This document shows, one piece after another, positions 35,644-44,171 of a DNA stretch of 64,000 nucleotides (within the stretch, counting starts at the first letter, position 1; each line of letters opens with the position of its first letter). The notes under the pieces were generated by a model, which was given only the letters and a program-made list of their open reading frames with translations, ran no database searches and was not told where the DNA came from. Position numbers and translations under genes: made by a program. Source of the DNA: an uncultured Barnesiella sp. (GTDB lineage Bacteria; Bacteroidota; Bacteroidia; Bacteroidales; Barnesiellaceae); assembly GCA_944320015.1 (NCBI GenBank), contig CALUFO010000003.1:62001-126000 (forward strand), given 5' to 3'.

Positions 35644-36912
35644 ATGAAAGCTCTTATGTTCGGTTGGGAATTTCCCCCTCATATCTTGGGTGGTTTGGGC
35701 ACGGCCAGCTATGGATTGACCAAAGGCATGGCCGAGTGTGGCGATATGGACATCACCTTTGTCATACCCAAACCCTACGGAGACGAGGACAAAACTTTTG
35801 CTCATATTATAGGGGCGGCCAATACCCCGGTGGCTTGGCGAGACGTAAGTTGGGACTATGTGCAGCAACGCTATGGTTACTGCATGGACCCCCAAGAATA
35901 CTTCGACCTCCGCAGCCATATATATGCCGATTTTAATTATTTAAAAACAAATGATCTGGGTTGTATCGAATTTTCGGGACGCTACCCCGACAACCTGATG
36001 GAAGAGATCAACAACTACTCGATCGTGGCCGGAGTGATTGCCCGCACGGAACAGTTCGACGTGATACACTCGCACGACTGGCTCACCTATCCGGCCGGAA
36101 TCCATGCCAAGCAGGTGAGCGGCAAGCCGCTGGTAATCCATGTGCACGCGACCGATTTCGACCGCAGCCGGGGAAATGTAAACCCCACGGTCTACAACAT
36201 CGAGCGGGACGGTATGCTGCATGCCGACCACATCATCACGGTGAGCAACCTCACCCGACAAACCGTCATTGAGAAATACCACATCGACCCCGCCAAGGTG
36301 ACGACGGTGCACAATGCCGTGGAACCTCTCAGCGAAGAAATCAAATCCATAGAAGTGCCCAAGAACCCAAAGGAGAAAGTGGTCACTTTCTTGGGGCGTA
36401 TCACCATGCAGAAAGGCCCGGAATATTTTGTGGAAGCCGCGGCGCGCGTGCTGCGCAAGACCAACGGCGTGCGGTTTGTCATGGCCGGAAGCGGCGATAT
36501 GATGAACAAAATGATTCTCCTGTCGGCGCAACGAAACATCTCCGACCGGTTCCACTTCACCGGATTCCTGCGGGGAAAACAAGTCTACGAGATGCTGAAA
36601 GCGAGCGATGTGTATGTGATGCCTTCGGTGTCGGAACCCTTCGGTATCTCTCCGCTCGAAGCCATGCAGGTGGGCGTGCCCTCGATTATCTCCAAACAAT
36701 CGGGGTGTGCCGAGATCCTGACCAATGTCATCAAAACCGACTATTGGGACATCGACGCCATGGCCGACGCCATCTACTCGATTATCACCTACCCCGCCAT
36801 CTATAAACAACTGCGTGAGGAAGGCGAGCGCGAAGTGAACGAAATCAAATGGAAGTATGCCGGCCAAAAAGTCATCGACATCTACCATCAAGTGATACGC
36901 AATAATAACTAA
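35644..36912 (+). CDS. Glycosyltransferase, glycogen synthase-like (GT4/GT5 fold)
   Basis: A 422-residue GT-B glycosyltransferase. The N-terminus 'MKALMFGWEFPPHILGGLGTASYGLTKGM' is the Lys/Gly-rich donor loop typical of ADP- or UDP-glucose synthases, and the C-terminal domain has 'FLGRITMQKGPEYFVEAA' and the E-x7-E element 'EPFGISPLEAMQVGVPSII'. It lies 19 nt after the debranching gene and 20 nt before GH57. In this context it most likely makes glycogen, although the donor cannot be read off. Confidence 0.88.
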   Translation: MKALMFGWEFPPHILGGLGTASYGLTKGMAECGDMDITFVIPKPYGDEDKTFAHIIGAANTPVAWRDVSWDYVQQRYGYCMDPQEYFDLRSHIYADFNYLKTNDLGCIEFSGRYPDNLMEEINNYSIVAGVIARTEQFDVIHSHDWLTYPAGIHAKQVSGKPLVIHVHATDFDRSRGNVNPTVYNIERDGMLHADHIITVSNLTRQTVIEKYHIDPAKVTTVHNAVEPLSEEIKSIEVPKNPKEKVVTFLGRITMQKGPEYFVEAAARVLRKTNGVRFVMAGSGDMMNKMILLSAQRNISDRFHFTGFLRGKQVYEMLKASDVYVMPSVSEPFGISPLEAMQVGVPSIISKQSGCAEILTNVIKTDYWDIDAMADAIYSIITYPAIYKQLREEGEREVNEIKWKYAGQKVIDIYHQVIRNNN

Positions 36913-36932
36913 CGAAAAAATTACACCCTCAT

Positions 36933-38309
36933 ATGAAAACTATTTGTTTCTATTTTCAAATCCACCAACCGTTCCGATTGAAAAGGTATCGCTTCTTCGA
37001 CATCGGCAACGACCACTACTATTACGATGATTTCGCCAATGACGATATTATCACGCGTATAGCCCAACGCTCCTATCTGCCGGCCAACGAGACCCTGCTC
37101 GAAATGATTAAAAACGCCAACGGAAAATTCAAAGTGGCATTCTCCATATCGGGCGTGGCGCTGGAACAACTCGAACTCTATGTCCCCGAGTTTATCGACA
37201 GCATGAAAGAACTGGTCAAAACCGACTGCGTGGAGTTCCTCTCCGAAACCTACGCCCACTCGCTGGCATCGCTGTGCGACCCCGAGGAGTTCAGGATACA
37301 GGTGAAACAACACGACGAAAAAATAGAACAACTCTTCGGCCTGAAACCCAAAGTATTCCGCAACACCGAGTTGATTTTCTCGGACGACATCGCTTCCATG
37401 ATCGCCTCCATGGGATTCAAAGGCGTGATTACCGAAGGCGCCAAACATATCTTGGGTTGGAAGAGCCCCAACTATCTCTATTGCTCCGCGGCGGCTCCCA
37501 AGCTGAAAATGCTGTTGAAAAACTACAAGATGAGCGACGACATCGCATTCCGCTTCTCCAACTACGAATGGAGCGACTATCCCCTGACTGCCGACAAATT
37601 CATCTCATGGGTGAAAAACTACCCCGAGGAGGAACCTATCATCAACCTCTTCATGAACTACGAGACGCTGGGCGAGTTGCAACCCCGTGAATCGGGAATC
37701 TTCGAGTTCATGAAAGCGCTCCCACGTTTCGCCGAGCAAGAAGGAGTGGGATTCTGCACGCCTACCGAGGCGATCAGCAAACTGAAACCGGTCGACGCCC
37801 TCTCGGTGCCCTACCCCATGTCGTGGGCCGACGAAGCCCGCGATGTGAGCGCTTGGCTGGGAAACACGCTGCAAAACGAAGCCTTCCACAAATTGTATTC
37901 GGTGGCCGAGCGTGTGCGGCTGTGCGACGACCGCCGGTTGAAACAAGACTGGTACTACCTGCAAACCAGCGACCACTTCTACTACATGTGCACGAAGTAC
38001 CTCTCCGATGGCGCGGTGCATAGCCATTACAGCCCATACGACACACCCTACGAAGCGTTTATCAACTACATGAATGTCCTCAGCGACTTTATCGTGCGGG
38101 TAGAAGCCCAATATCCCGAATCGATAGAAAACGAGGAGTTGAACGCTTTGCTGACGACAATCCGCAATCAAGCCTCGGAGATAGAGATATTGCAGAAAGA
38201 GTTGAAATCGGCTCGAATCGAACGACACTCCAAACGAGCCGAAGCCAAAAAGGAGAAAGTGACAAAGAGTGCCGAAACCACCAAGAAATCGACCGCCAAG
38301 AAAGCTTGA
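36933..38309 (+). CDS. GH57 family alpha-amylase / glucanotransferase
   Basis: A 458-residue GH57 enzyme. The first conserved region is 'FYFQIHQPFRLKRY' (His), the nucleophile Glu lies in 'VFRNTELIFSDDIA', and the later region is 'NLFMNYETLGEL'. The last 30 residues are Lys/Ala-rich (KRAEAKKEKVTKSAETTKKS...), an unusual basic tail. With the two genes before it, it completes a glycogen turnover operon. Whether it hydrolyses or transfers glucan is undecided. Confidence 0.92.
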   Translation: MKTICFYFQIHQPFRLKRYRFFDIGNDHYYYDDFANDDIITRIAQRSYLPANETLLEMIKNANGKFKVAFSISGVALEQLELYVPEFIDSMKELVKTDCVEFLSETYAHSLASLCDPEEFRIQVKQHDEKIEQLFGLKPKVFRNTELIFSDDIASMIASMGFKGVITEGAKHILGWKSPNYLYCSAAAPKLKMLLKNYKMSDDIAFRFSNYEWSDYPLTADKFISWVKNYPEEEPIINLFMNYETLGELQPRESGIFEFMKALPRFAEQEGVGFCTPTEAISKLKPVDALSVPYPMSWADEARDVSAWLGNTLQNEAFHKLYSVAERVRLCDDRRLKQDWYYLQTSDHFYYMCTKYLSDGAVHSHYSPYDTPYEAFINYMNVLSDFIVRVEAQYPESIENEELNALLTTIRNQASEIEILQKELKSARIERHSKRAEAKKEKVTKSAETTKKSTAKKA

Positions 38310-38325
38310 TATTGCAATAACCCCG

Positions 38326-38364
38326 ATAGTCGCCTTTCTCCTCACCCGGGAGGGAGGTGACTAT
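38326..38364 (+). terminator. Terminator of the glycogen operon
   Basis: ATAGTCGCCTTTCTCC pairs with GGAGGGAGGTGACTAT through several G·U pairs, then TTCTTTT. It lies 17 nt after the GH57 stop. Confidence 0.75.
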
Positions 38365-38400
38365 TCTTTTCTGTTATAAAGAAAAAAATAGTGTAAATCG

Positions 38401-38432
38401 TTTCGAAGATAAGACAAGATTCCGTACCTTCG
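38401..38432 (+). promoter_or_regulatory. Weak promoter of the nucleoside phosphorylase gene
   Basis: TTTC (38401-38404), 20 nt, TACCTTCG (38425-38432): spacing fits but both boxes carry one mismatch. Confidence 0.4.
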
Positions 38433-38472
38433 AAGTTAGCCGCCCCGACGCGGCGCCGTAAAAAAGAGAGCT

Positions 38473-39342
38473 ATGAAACATTTTCCAGAATCAGAATTTA
38501 TCATTAATGCCGATGGCAGTGTATTCCATTTGCATTTGCTCCCCGAGCAGTTGAGAGATAAAGTCATTTTAGTGGGCGATCCCGGCCGGGTCGATTTGGT
38601 CGCCTCGTTTTTCGATACCCGCGATTTCGAAGTGTCGAGCCGCGAGTTCCACACCGTGGGCGGAACCTATAAAGGGAAATCTATCATGTGCCTGTCGCAC
38701 GGTATCGGCACCGACAATATCGACATCGTGGTAAACGAACTCGACGCGCTGGCCAATATCGACTTTGCCACACGGTATGAGAAACCGCAGTTCCGCCAGT
38801 TGACACTGGTACGCATCGGCACTTCGGGCGGATTGCAGCCGCATGTGCCTATCGGGACTCCGGTCATATCGGAAAAATCGATCGGTTTCGACGGCGTGCT
38901 CAACTTCTATGCCCGGCGCAACGAGGTGTGCGACCTCGATTTCGAGAAGTCTTTTTGCGAGGCAGTCAAGTGGAATCCCCTGTGGGCGGCTCCCTATGTC
39001 GTCGATGCCGACCCCGAGCTGGTCGCCCGTATCGGCCGCGAAGATATGGTGCGTGGCGTGACCATATCGGCCAACGGTTTCTATGGGCCACAAGGACGTG
39101 AGTTGCGCTTGCCGCTGGCCGACCCCGAGTTGAATAAGAAAATCGAAGCCTTCAAATATGGTTCACATGTAGTGACCAACTACGAAATGGAAAGCTCGGC
39201 ACTGGCCGGATTGGCCAAACTCATGGGACATAAAGCCATGACCGTGTGCAGCATCATCGCCAACCGGGTGGCACACCATGCCAACCCCAATTACAAAACA
39301 GCGGTATCGGATCTTATCCAAACCGTTTTGGAACGCATATAA
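38473..39342 (+). CDS. Nucleoside (uridine-type) phosphorylase
   Basis: A 289-residue enzyme of the PNP/UDP superfamily, which splits nucleosides with phosphate. Seen are 'VILVGDPGRVDLVASFFD', 'GIGTDNIDIVVNELDAL', 'LVRIGTSGGLQPHVPIG' and 'VVTNYEMESSALAGLAKLMGH', the last holding the ribose-contacting Met-Glu pair. Uridine phosphorylase is the likeliest role by similarity of this pattern, but specificity within the family is hard to tell. A terminator follows. Confidence 0.85.
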   Translation: MKHFPESEFIINADGSVFHLHLLPEQLRDKVILVGDPGRVDLVASFFDTRDFEVSSREFHTVGGTYKGKSIMCLSHGIGTDNIDIVVNELDALANIDFATRYEKPQFRQLTLVRIGTSGGLQPHVPIGTPVISEKSIGFDGVLNFYARRNEVCDLDFEKSFCEAVKWNPLWAAPYVVDADPELVARIGREDMVRGVTISANGFYGPQGRELRLPLADPELNKKIEAFKYGSHVVTNYEMESSALAGLAKLMGHKAMTVCSIIANRVAHHANPNYKTAVSDLIQTVLERI

Positions 39343-39363
39343 CAAATTAGGACAGAGGGGAAC

Positions 39364-39403
39364 AAAAGCCGCATTATTCTCGATGAGAATGCTTGCGGCT
39401 TTT
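39364..39403 (+). terminator. Terminator of the nucleoside phosphorylase gene
   Basis: AAAAGCCGCA paired with TGCGGCTTTT, with an inner ATTCTC/GAGAAT stem; 22 nt after the stop. Confidence 0.85.
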
Positions 39404-39553
39404 GCTGTATACACCCCCGGTAAACCGGCACAAGCATATGAAGCGAGATAAAAAAAACAAGTAGGAAGTCGAAACTATCCCCCACCGGACTTGATTGCGC
39501 CAAAGCCGGCGCGATAAATCGGGAGCGCCACGTTCGCCAATTGGTAAAAAATC

Positions 39554-39733
39554 ACTATCTTTGGATAAGACAAAACGCAACTTGCGGCATAGGACAAAAC
39601 GAAAACTTCGATTTTCATTTGCCGCTGTGCTCACCTTTCACTATCTTTGGATAAAATAAGATTCGGTTCGGCCATAGGACAAATCGAAAACTTCGTTTTC
39701 ATTTGTCTCTGCGCTCACCTTTTCGTATCTTTG
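39554..39733 (+). promoter_or_regulatory. Triplicated promoter array before a lipoprotein gene
   Basis: Three -7 boxes (TATCTTTG at 39556-39563, 39642-39649 and 39726-39733) lie 86 and 84 bp apart. The second and third have TTTG boxes 20 nt upstream (39618-39621 and 39702-39705), while the first has TTCG at 19 nt. Each of the last two is preceded by GAAAACTTCG(A)TTTTC, a small inverted repeat, and by ATAGGACAAA. The unit is clearly duplicated sequence of about 85 bp. Confidence 0.7.
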
Positions 39734-39798
39734 ACCGAGTTTTTTTGAAGTGTGCAAACAAAGACAAATCATATAACTACTGGTAAAAAAATACAACC

Positions 39799-40386
39799 AT
39801 GACAAGATTGAAAAAACTTACAGGAGTGTTCCTGTGCTTGGCGACAGCGCTCACTTTCTCGTCGTGCGGCGAGTTGATGGACGAGCTTTTCGGCGGCGAC
39901 GACGAGCCGATTCAAAACAATTATGAAGTGGCGTTGGCCGGAGAATGGAGAGTCATAAAAGCCGGACTTATCGAGAATCCGGCGGGCGAAATGGCCTATG
40001 TGAACGACAGCGAGACCGTACCCGTGTCGCTCGAAAAAATCGACCTGACCGACGGTTCGGCGCATTTCTATTTCTCGCAAGAGGTAGTTTTGAACCGTCA
40101 GAGCACATCGGGCAGCAAGCTGCCTCCGGAAACAGTCACCGAATACATTTGCCCGTGCTACCTTGGCAGCGTTTCATTCGAGAACTTTGAGTTCGGCTTT
40201 GAGGAAGACGAAACAGGCATCCACGAGTATTACAAAGAGTGGGTTCCCGGCGAAGAGGGCACTTCTTTTTTCAACTCGGCCTCTATTTGGGCATACGGTC
40301 GTGACGAGGACTATGCCACCAAATTAATCCTGTATTGTACGACCGACACCCGGGACTACGGTTACGAGTTGGAACGGTACGAATAA
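39799..40386 (+). CDS. Hypothetical lipoprotein
   Basis: A 195-residue lipoprotein. The signal 'LKKLTGVFLCLATALTFSSC' ends with Cys25 or so in an SSC lipobox, followed by an acidic stretch (DELFGGDDEP), which in Bacteroidetes favours export to the surface. The body is 'YEVALAGEWRVIKAG...' and reads as a compact beta-rich domain of the lipocalin-like type common in this phylum, but no family is certain. It is expressed from the triplicated promoter and ends at a terminator shared with rpsO. Confidence 0.75.
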   Translation: MTRLKKLTGVFLCLATALTFSSCGELMDELFGGDDEPIQNNYEVALAGEWRVIKAGLIENPAGEMAYVNDSETVPVSLEKIDLTDGSAHFYFSQEVVLNRQSTSGSKLPPETVTEYICPCYLGSVSFENFEFGFEEDETGIHEYYKEWVPGEEGTSFFNSASIWAYGRDEDYATKLILYCTTDTRDYGYELERYE

Positions 40387-40411
40387 AACCGACTGTTGAA
40401 TATGAGATAAC

Positions 40412-40446
40412 AAAAAAGCGATTCGGGAAATGCGAATCGCTTTTTT
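40412..40446. terminator. Bidirectional terminator, lipoprotein / rpsO
   Basis: AAAAAAGCGATTCG and CGAATCGCTTTTTT form a 14-bp stem around a 7-nt loop between two convergent genes. Confidence 0.9.
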
Positions 40447-40468
40447 GTTACGGTGTCGTGAGAAAGAA

Positions 40469-40744
40469 TTACTTTCTGATACCCAGCTCTTTTTGAGCAA
40501 TGATGGCACGGTAGCGGTTGATGTCGACCTTGATGAGGTAGTCGAGCAAACGACGGCGTTTACCTACCAACATTTTAAGAGCGCGTTCGGTGCTATGATC
40601 TTTGTGATTTGACTTCAAGTGCTCAGTCAAATGGGCTATACGGTAGGAAAATAATGCAATCTGCGCTTCGGGTGAGCCAGTATCAGTATTGGACTTTCCG
40701 TATTTCCCAAAGATCTCTTTCTTTTTCTCAGAATCTAAGTACAT
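40469..40744 (-). CDS. rpsO: Small-subunit ribosomal protein uS15
   Basis: A 91-residue S15. The opening MYLDSEKKKEIFGKYG, 'NTDTGSPEAQIALFSYRIAHLTEHLKSNHKDHSTERALKMLVGKRRRLLDYL' and the final 'YRAIIAQKELGIRK' are the full family. It is monocistronic with its own promoter 38-68 nt upstream, and pnp is not beside it in this window. Confidence 0.97.
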   Translation of the reverse strand: MYLDSEKKKEIFGKYGKSNTDTGSPEAQIALFSYRIAHLTEHLKSNHKDHSTERALKMLVGKRRRLLDYLIKVDINRYRAIIAQKELGIRK

Positions 40745-40781
40745 TTCTTTGAGTTTTGTTGTTAATAAATCATTGAGCGCA

Positions 40782-40812
40782 CAAAGGTAAGCATTTGTTT
40801 TGGAATTTCAAA
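40782..40812 (-). promoter_or_regulatory. Promoter of rpsO
   Basis: On the minus strand TTTG (40809-40812), 19 nt, TACCTTTG (40782-40789): exact match to both boxes. Confidence 0.75.
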
Positions 40813-41095
40813 AATAGTTTTCCTTTTCTTTCTCACTTGTTGGGGACAAGGGCTATAAACCCACCGGTTTGGGCGCATCTGACGTGTTATATCCAACCAA
40901 TAAATGCGGCGAAGTAAAAAATCTTCCATAAATCTGTATAAGAAATATACCCCTTTGAAATCAAGACAGTTAGAAGAATTACCTCGTTTTCGGGTAATGA
41001 GTTGGCACCCTTCCCAATTACCGTAGCCTGCACCGCTTTGCTTGTTAGGGCAAACTCTTATGAATGCAAAATAATGCTTCTGTATCAAAAAGAGA
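40813..41095. other. Unexplained intergenic segment beyond the rpsO promoter
   Basis: About 280 bp without a credible gene. It contains several short inverted repeats: CTTGT-TGGGG-ACAAG, CCCA-CCGGT-TTGGG, and ATTACC/GGTAAT. One minus-strand frame crosses it but has no protein-like pattern. It may be a boundary of the accessory module to the right, or hold a small RNA; neither is shown. Confidence 0.35.
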
Positions 41096-41141
41096 AATAA
41101 TGTTGGTAAAAAGTTCAAGCGAATTTTCTACCAACATTATT
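41096..41141 (-). terminator. Hairpin ending the accessory operon
   Basis: AATAATGTTGGTA (41096-41108) pairs perfectly with TACCAACATTATT (41129-41141), 17 nt beyond the stop of the SDR gene. It is a terminator-type hairpin; the T run is split, so the efficiency is unclear. Confidence 0.55.
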
Positions 41142-41158
41142 TGAAAATTGAGGTTGCA

Positions 41159-41980
41159 TCAATGTTCCTGTCTACCATAAAAATAGGTTGCCGTAGCCCC
41201 TCCATCCACGAGAAAATCAGCCCCGGTAATAAACGCACCTCTTTCGCTCATCAGCAGTTCGGCGACATTCGCCACCTCATCGGCTGTACCGGGACGCCCT
41301 GCCGGGCATCGGGCGAACATGTCCTTGTAGAAATCGCCCCGCGGCCCGTTGAACTCATCGAGAGCAAGCGGCGTGACGATAATGCCGGGCGAAATGGAGT
41401 TGATGCGTGCGCCGCGTTTCCCCCACTTGACGGCTTCTGCCATGACGCGCTTTACGTTACACCGTTTGGCAAGCTTGTAGGCATGAAGTGTGTCGCGGAT
41501 GTTCTGCGATTGCAGCACATCAAGGTCAAGCAGTTCATTGGTCGGCGTGCAGGAAAGCTGGCGGTCAATGTCCTCTCCAAGATCAGGCAAACGGTGTCCT
41601 GACTGACTGGAAACAGTCACGCCTGCACCACCGGGTTTGATGACCTTGCCCACCTCTTCCAGCAACACCGCCGTGCCGTATAAGTCCACATTCAGAATCG
41701 TTTCAACGGATGCCTGCGAGGGGGAAACGCCCGCGGCATTGACCAGATATTTTATATCTCCATGCGCTTGTGCTTTTTCTATCAGTGCAAGGATGGAGGA
41801 GCGTGAAGCCAAATCCATTTCCATAGGTACGGTGTCGAAGCCCGCCTTATTCATCGTGTCGGCTATCTGTGCGGCATTCTCCATGCGCTTGTCGCCGATG
41901 ACAATCTTCATGCCGTATCCCATGCGCCGGGCTATTGCCATACCTATCTGTCCGGCTCCTGTAAGTACCATTACATCCAT
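41159..41980 (-). CDS. SDR-family oxidoreductase
   Basis: A 273-residue short-chain dehydrogenase. The NAD(P)-binding TGAGQIG lies at residues 7-13, NAAG follows at about 85, the catalytic Tyr-Lys pair is in 'HAYKLAKRCNV' (YxxxK) and the C-terminus has 'INSISPGIIVTPL'. It is the last gene of a run with flavodoxin, hydrolase and NTF2-like genes, so it probably acts on the same compound, which is unknown. Confidence 0.88.
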   Translation of the reverse strand: MDVMVLTGAGQIGMAIARRMGYGMKIVIGDKRMENAAQIADTMNKAGFDTVPMEMDLASRSSILALIEKAQAHGDIKYLVNAAGVSPSQASVETILNVDLYGTAVLLEEVGKVIKPGGAGVTVSSQSGHRLPDLGEDIDRQLSCTPTNELLDLDVLQSQNIRDTLHAYKLAKRCNVKRVMAEAVKWGKRGARINSISPGIIVTPLALDEFNGPRGDFYKDMFARCPAGRPGTADEVANVAELLMSERGAFITGADFLVDGGATATYFYGRQEH

Positions 41981-41986
41981 AATAGT

Positions 41987-42607
41987 TTAGTATTGAAGTT
42001 TACTTAACCAATTTTTCACACTTTCCTTTGCCTGAGCCTGCGCGTTCTGTGCCGTAGCACCCCGTACCGCCAAGCCTTTCAGTACGATGGCTCCCTGGCA
42101 GGCGGCTTTCAGCTTGTTTTCTGTGCCGGACAGTCCGCTACCCTCATGGGTGCAGAACGGGATGACGGTCTTTCCATGCCAACTATGCTTCTCAATAAAC
42201 GTGTACACAGGCATCGGCATGTCGCCCCACCAGTTGGGATAACCGATGAAGATAATGTCATAATCCTCTACCTTTATATCCCCTTTGATGGCCGGACGCG
42301 CCTTAACATTCAATTCCCGTTTGGCTACTTCCGTGCATTCCGTATAATCATCGGGATAAGGCGTTACAGGCTCGATGTGGAAGAGTTCGCCATCCGTTTC
42401 GGCGGCTATCATCTCGGCAAGGATGTGGGTGTTGCCTTTCTCAATGTGTCCTACGGCATAATTCTCGCCTGCCCGTGAGAAGAATGCCACGAGTGTCTTC
42501 TTCGCTTTCATATTCTGTTCCTTTCTTTGATTTGTCTGTGCACTTGCCGCAAATGAGAATGCGGCAAACAGCAGGGTGATGATGGCTGTAACTGTTATTT
42601 GTTTCAT
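41987..42607 (-). CDS. Flavodoxin-family protein with signal peptide
   Basis: A 206-residue flavodoxin-like protein. The N-terminus (MKQITVTAIITLLFAAFSFAASAQ) is a clear signal peptide, which is odd, since flavodoxins are usually cytoplasmic. The FMN loop is 'VAFFSRAGENYAVG' and the later block is 'IIFIGYPNWWGDMPMPVYTFIE'. An internal Met at residue 33 could make a cytoplasmic form. The start at 42607 is supported by a four-base ATGA overlap with the hydrolase gene. The next gene, SDR, starts 6 nt later. Confidence 0.85.
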   Translation of the reverse strand: MKQITVTAIITLLFAAFSFAASAQTNQRKEQNMKAKKTLVAFFSRAGENYAVGHIEKGNTHILAEMIAAETDGELFHIEPVTPYPDDYTECTEVAKRELNVKARPAIKGDIKVEDYDIIFIGYPNWWGDMPMPVYTFIEKHSWHGKTVIPFCTHEGSGLSGTENKLKAACQGAIVLKGLAVRGATAQNAQAQAKESVKNWLSKLQY

Positions 42608-43653
42608 TGTAATGTACGCTTAAAAAACTCGGTCAGCTTCTTCACAGCCGGATTGACCGCTCCCGGCTTGTCGTAAAGGTCGATGTGCGAATAGCCCGGC
42701 ACGGTGAACACTTCCTTGTCCTTTCCGGGGAGTGCGTTGTAGAAGCGTTCGGTCTGCCATTCGGAATCGGCTTTCTCACCGACCACGAGTAGGACGGGTT
42801 GCGTCAGCAGGTAGATGTTCTCGATAGCGGAAAATGCCATTTTGGTGGCTTGGCTGCGCCGCAGGTAGAAGTTGTCGGCGCGCGGATGCCATGCACGGGC
42901 GGTGCGGTAGTATTCATACCCCTCGCGGAAAGACGGTGCTGTATTTTCATCCGGTTCGGGACACATATAGACTTTCATCAGTTCCGCTCCACGGGCTTCA
43001 CGGGTACGCTGCTGCGAAACATCCTCCAGCAACGCGATTTGTTCTTCCACGCTTCGCCCTCTCAACCAACTTTCCCGATTGGCAGCCCCTATGTCTGCCG
43101 CACTGACCCCTGCCACGGCACGGATGCGCCGTTCGGTGGGAGCCGTTGCAATGACATATCCGCCTCCGGCACAAAGACCGAGCGCACCGATGCGATGTTC
43201 ATCCACAAAAGGAAGCGTGACCAGATAGTCCACGGCATAGCGGATGTCTTCCACCCGTTCATAAGGTGCTTCCGACCAATGGGGTGTACCGCCGCTCTCG
43301 CCGGCATAGGTGGCATCAAAGGCGAGGGTGACAAAACCATTCTCCGCCAAGCGGTAGGCATATATCCCTGCCGATTGTTCCTTGACACTTCCGGCTGGAT
43401 GAATACTGAGGACAGCAGGATATTTTTGTGTCTTGTCGAACCCTTTCGGCAAAAACAGGTTGCCGACCAATACAATGTTATTACTCCGCAGGAATGAAAC
43501 CTTGCGCACGGTCACGCCGCTTGTCGTATCGACAGATGTTACCACATAGCTTTCGGCCTGCGGCGTACCGGGCAGCCCGTCGTTCTGTTGCGCCCTTGCG
43601 CCTGATGCGGCGAGCAGCAAAGCTAATAATGTATATAGGATTGTTTTCTTCAT
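42604..43653 (-). CDS. Secreted alpha/beta hydrolase with Cys nucleophile motif
   Basis: A 349-residue exported hydrolase, signal peptide MKKTILYTLLALLLAASGARA. The nucleophile elbow reads 'ALGLCAGGGYVIA', with Cys where Ser usually stands, as in dienelactone hydrolases. A candidate His is in 'VPGYSHIDLYDKPG'. The first half ('FLRSNNIVLVGNLFLPKGFD ... AVLSIHPAGSVKEQ') matches the DUF1100/acetyl-xylan-esterase-like type. It is coupled by ATGA to the flavodoxin gene and lies 20 nt after the NTF2-like gene. Confidence 0.82.
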   Translation of the reverse strand: MKKTILYTLLALLLAASGARAQQNDGLPGTPQAESYVVTSVDTTSGVTVRKVSFLRSNNIVLVGNLFLPKGFDKTQKYPAVLSIHPAGSVKEQSAGIYAYRLAENGFVTLAFDATYAGESGGTPHWSEAPYERVEDIRYAVDYLVTLPFVDEHRIGALGLCAGGGYVIATAPTERRIRAVAGVSAADIGAANRESWLRGRSVEEQIALLEDVSQQRTREARGAELMKVYMCPEPDENTAPSFREGYEYYRTARAWHPRADNFYLRRSQATKMAFSAIENIYLLTQPVLLVVGEKADSEWQTERFYNALPGKDKEVFTVPGYSHIDLYDKPGAVNPAVKKLTEFFKRTLQ

Positions 43654-43673
43654 ATTCTTATACCTATTACATA

Positions 43674-44120
43674 TTAAACCAACGGCGGCACGGACGAATA
43701 AACGAAGCGCTGCTCACGTTCAGCAATCCACCAGCGGCCGTCCACTTTCTCATACTTGTCATAATAGCGCACGGCGTGCAATGTCAGTTTGTCTTTGCCC
43801 TCTTCTTTTGTCACAAGCGTGGCGATGGCGTAACAGATGCCGGTAGCATGTATCTCATCAATGAAATCCACCACCTGTTGCCCGTTATGGTGGAACGATG
43901 CCTTTGCCGCCCCGAAAGCCTTGTACTGCGCAATCATGTCTTCCACATTGTTGATGTCCATGCCCAGTGCCTCGCCGAAATAGACTTTCAACTTTATGTC
44001 CGGACGGAAGATTTCACGATAGTAATCCTGATTGTTCTTGTCCGATTCGGTCGCATAGCGGTCTACTAACTCTTTCAACGCTATGCGGTCTTCCATTTCT
44101 TGTTTCATGTCTTGTATCAT
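43674..44120 (-). CDS. NTF2-like (SnoaL-type) protein
   Basis: A 148-residue protein of the nuclear transport factor 2 fold: 'DRIALKELVDRYATESDKNNQDYYREIF' then 'HHNGQQVVDFIDEIHATGICYAIATLV' and 'YDKYEKVDGRWWIAEREQRFVY'. Such small barrels bind or isomerise hydrophobic ring compounds. It is the first gene of the operon divergent from AraC. Met5 is an alternative start (MKQEME...). Confidence 0.8.
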   Translation of the reverse strand: MIQDMKQEMEDRIALKELVDRYATESDKNNQDYYREIFRPDIKLKVYFGEALGMDINNVEDMIAQYKAFGAAKASFHHNGQQVVDFIDEIHATGICYAIATLVTKEEGKDKLTLHAVRYYDKYEKVDGRWWIAEREQRFVYSSVPPLV

Positions 44121-44140
44121 TTAGTTGTTGATTCCGGTTG

Positions 44141-44148
44141 CAAAGTTA
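44141..44148 (-). promoter_or_regulatory. -7 promoter box of the accessory operon
   Basis: TAACTTTG on the minus strand, about 20 nt before the NTF2-like start. The direct repeat at 44172 begins where the -33 region should end. Confidence 0.5.
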
Positions 44149-44171
44149 GGCAGCTTGCGGTTATCCGTTGT

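Noticed and set aside
40762-41118. A 118-codon minus-strand frame upstream of rpsO
   Set aside because: It covers the rpsO promoter and has an odd mix of Trp, Cys and Arg without a domain-like pattern.
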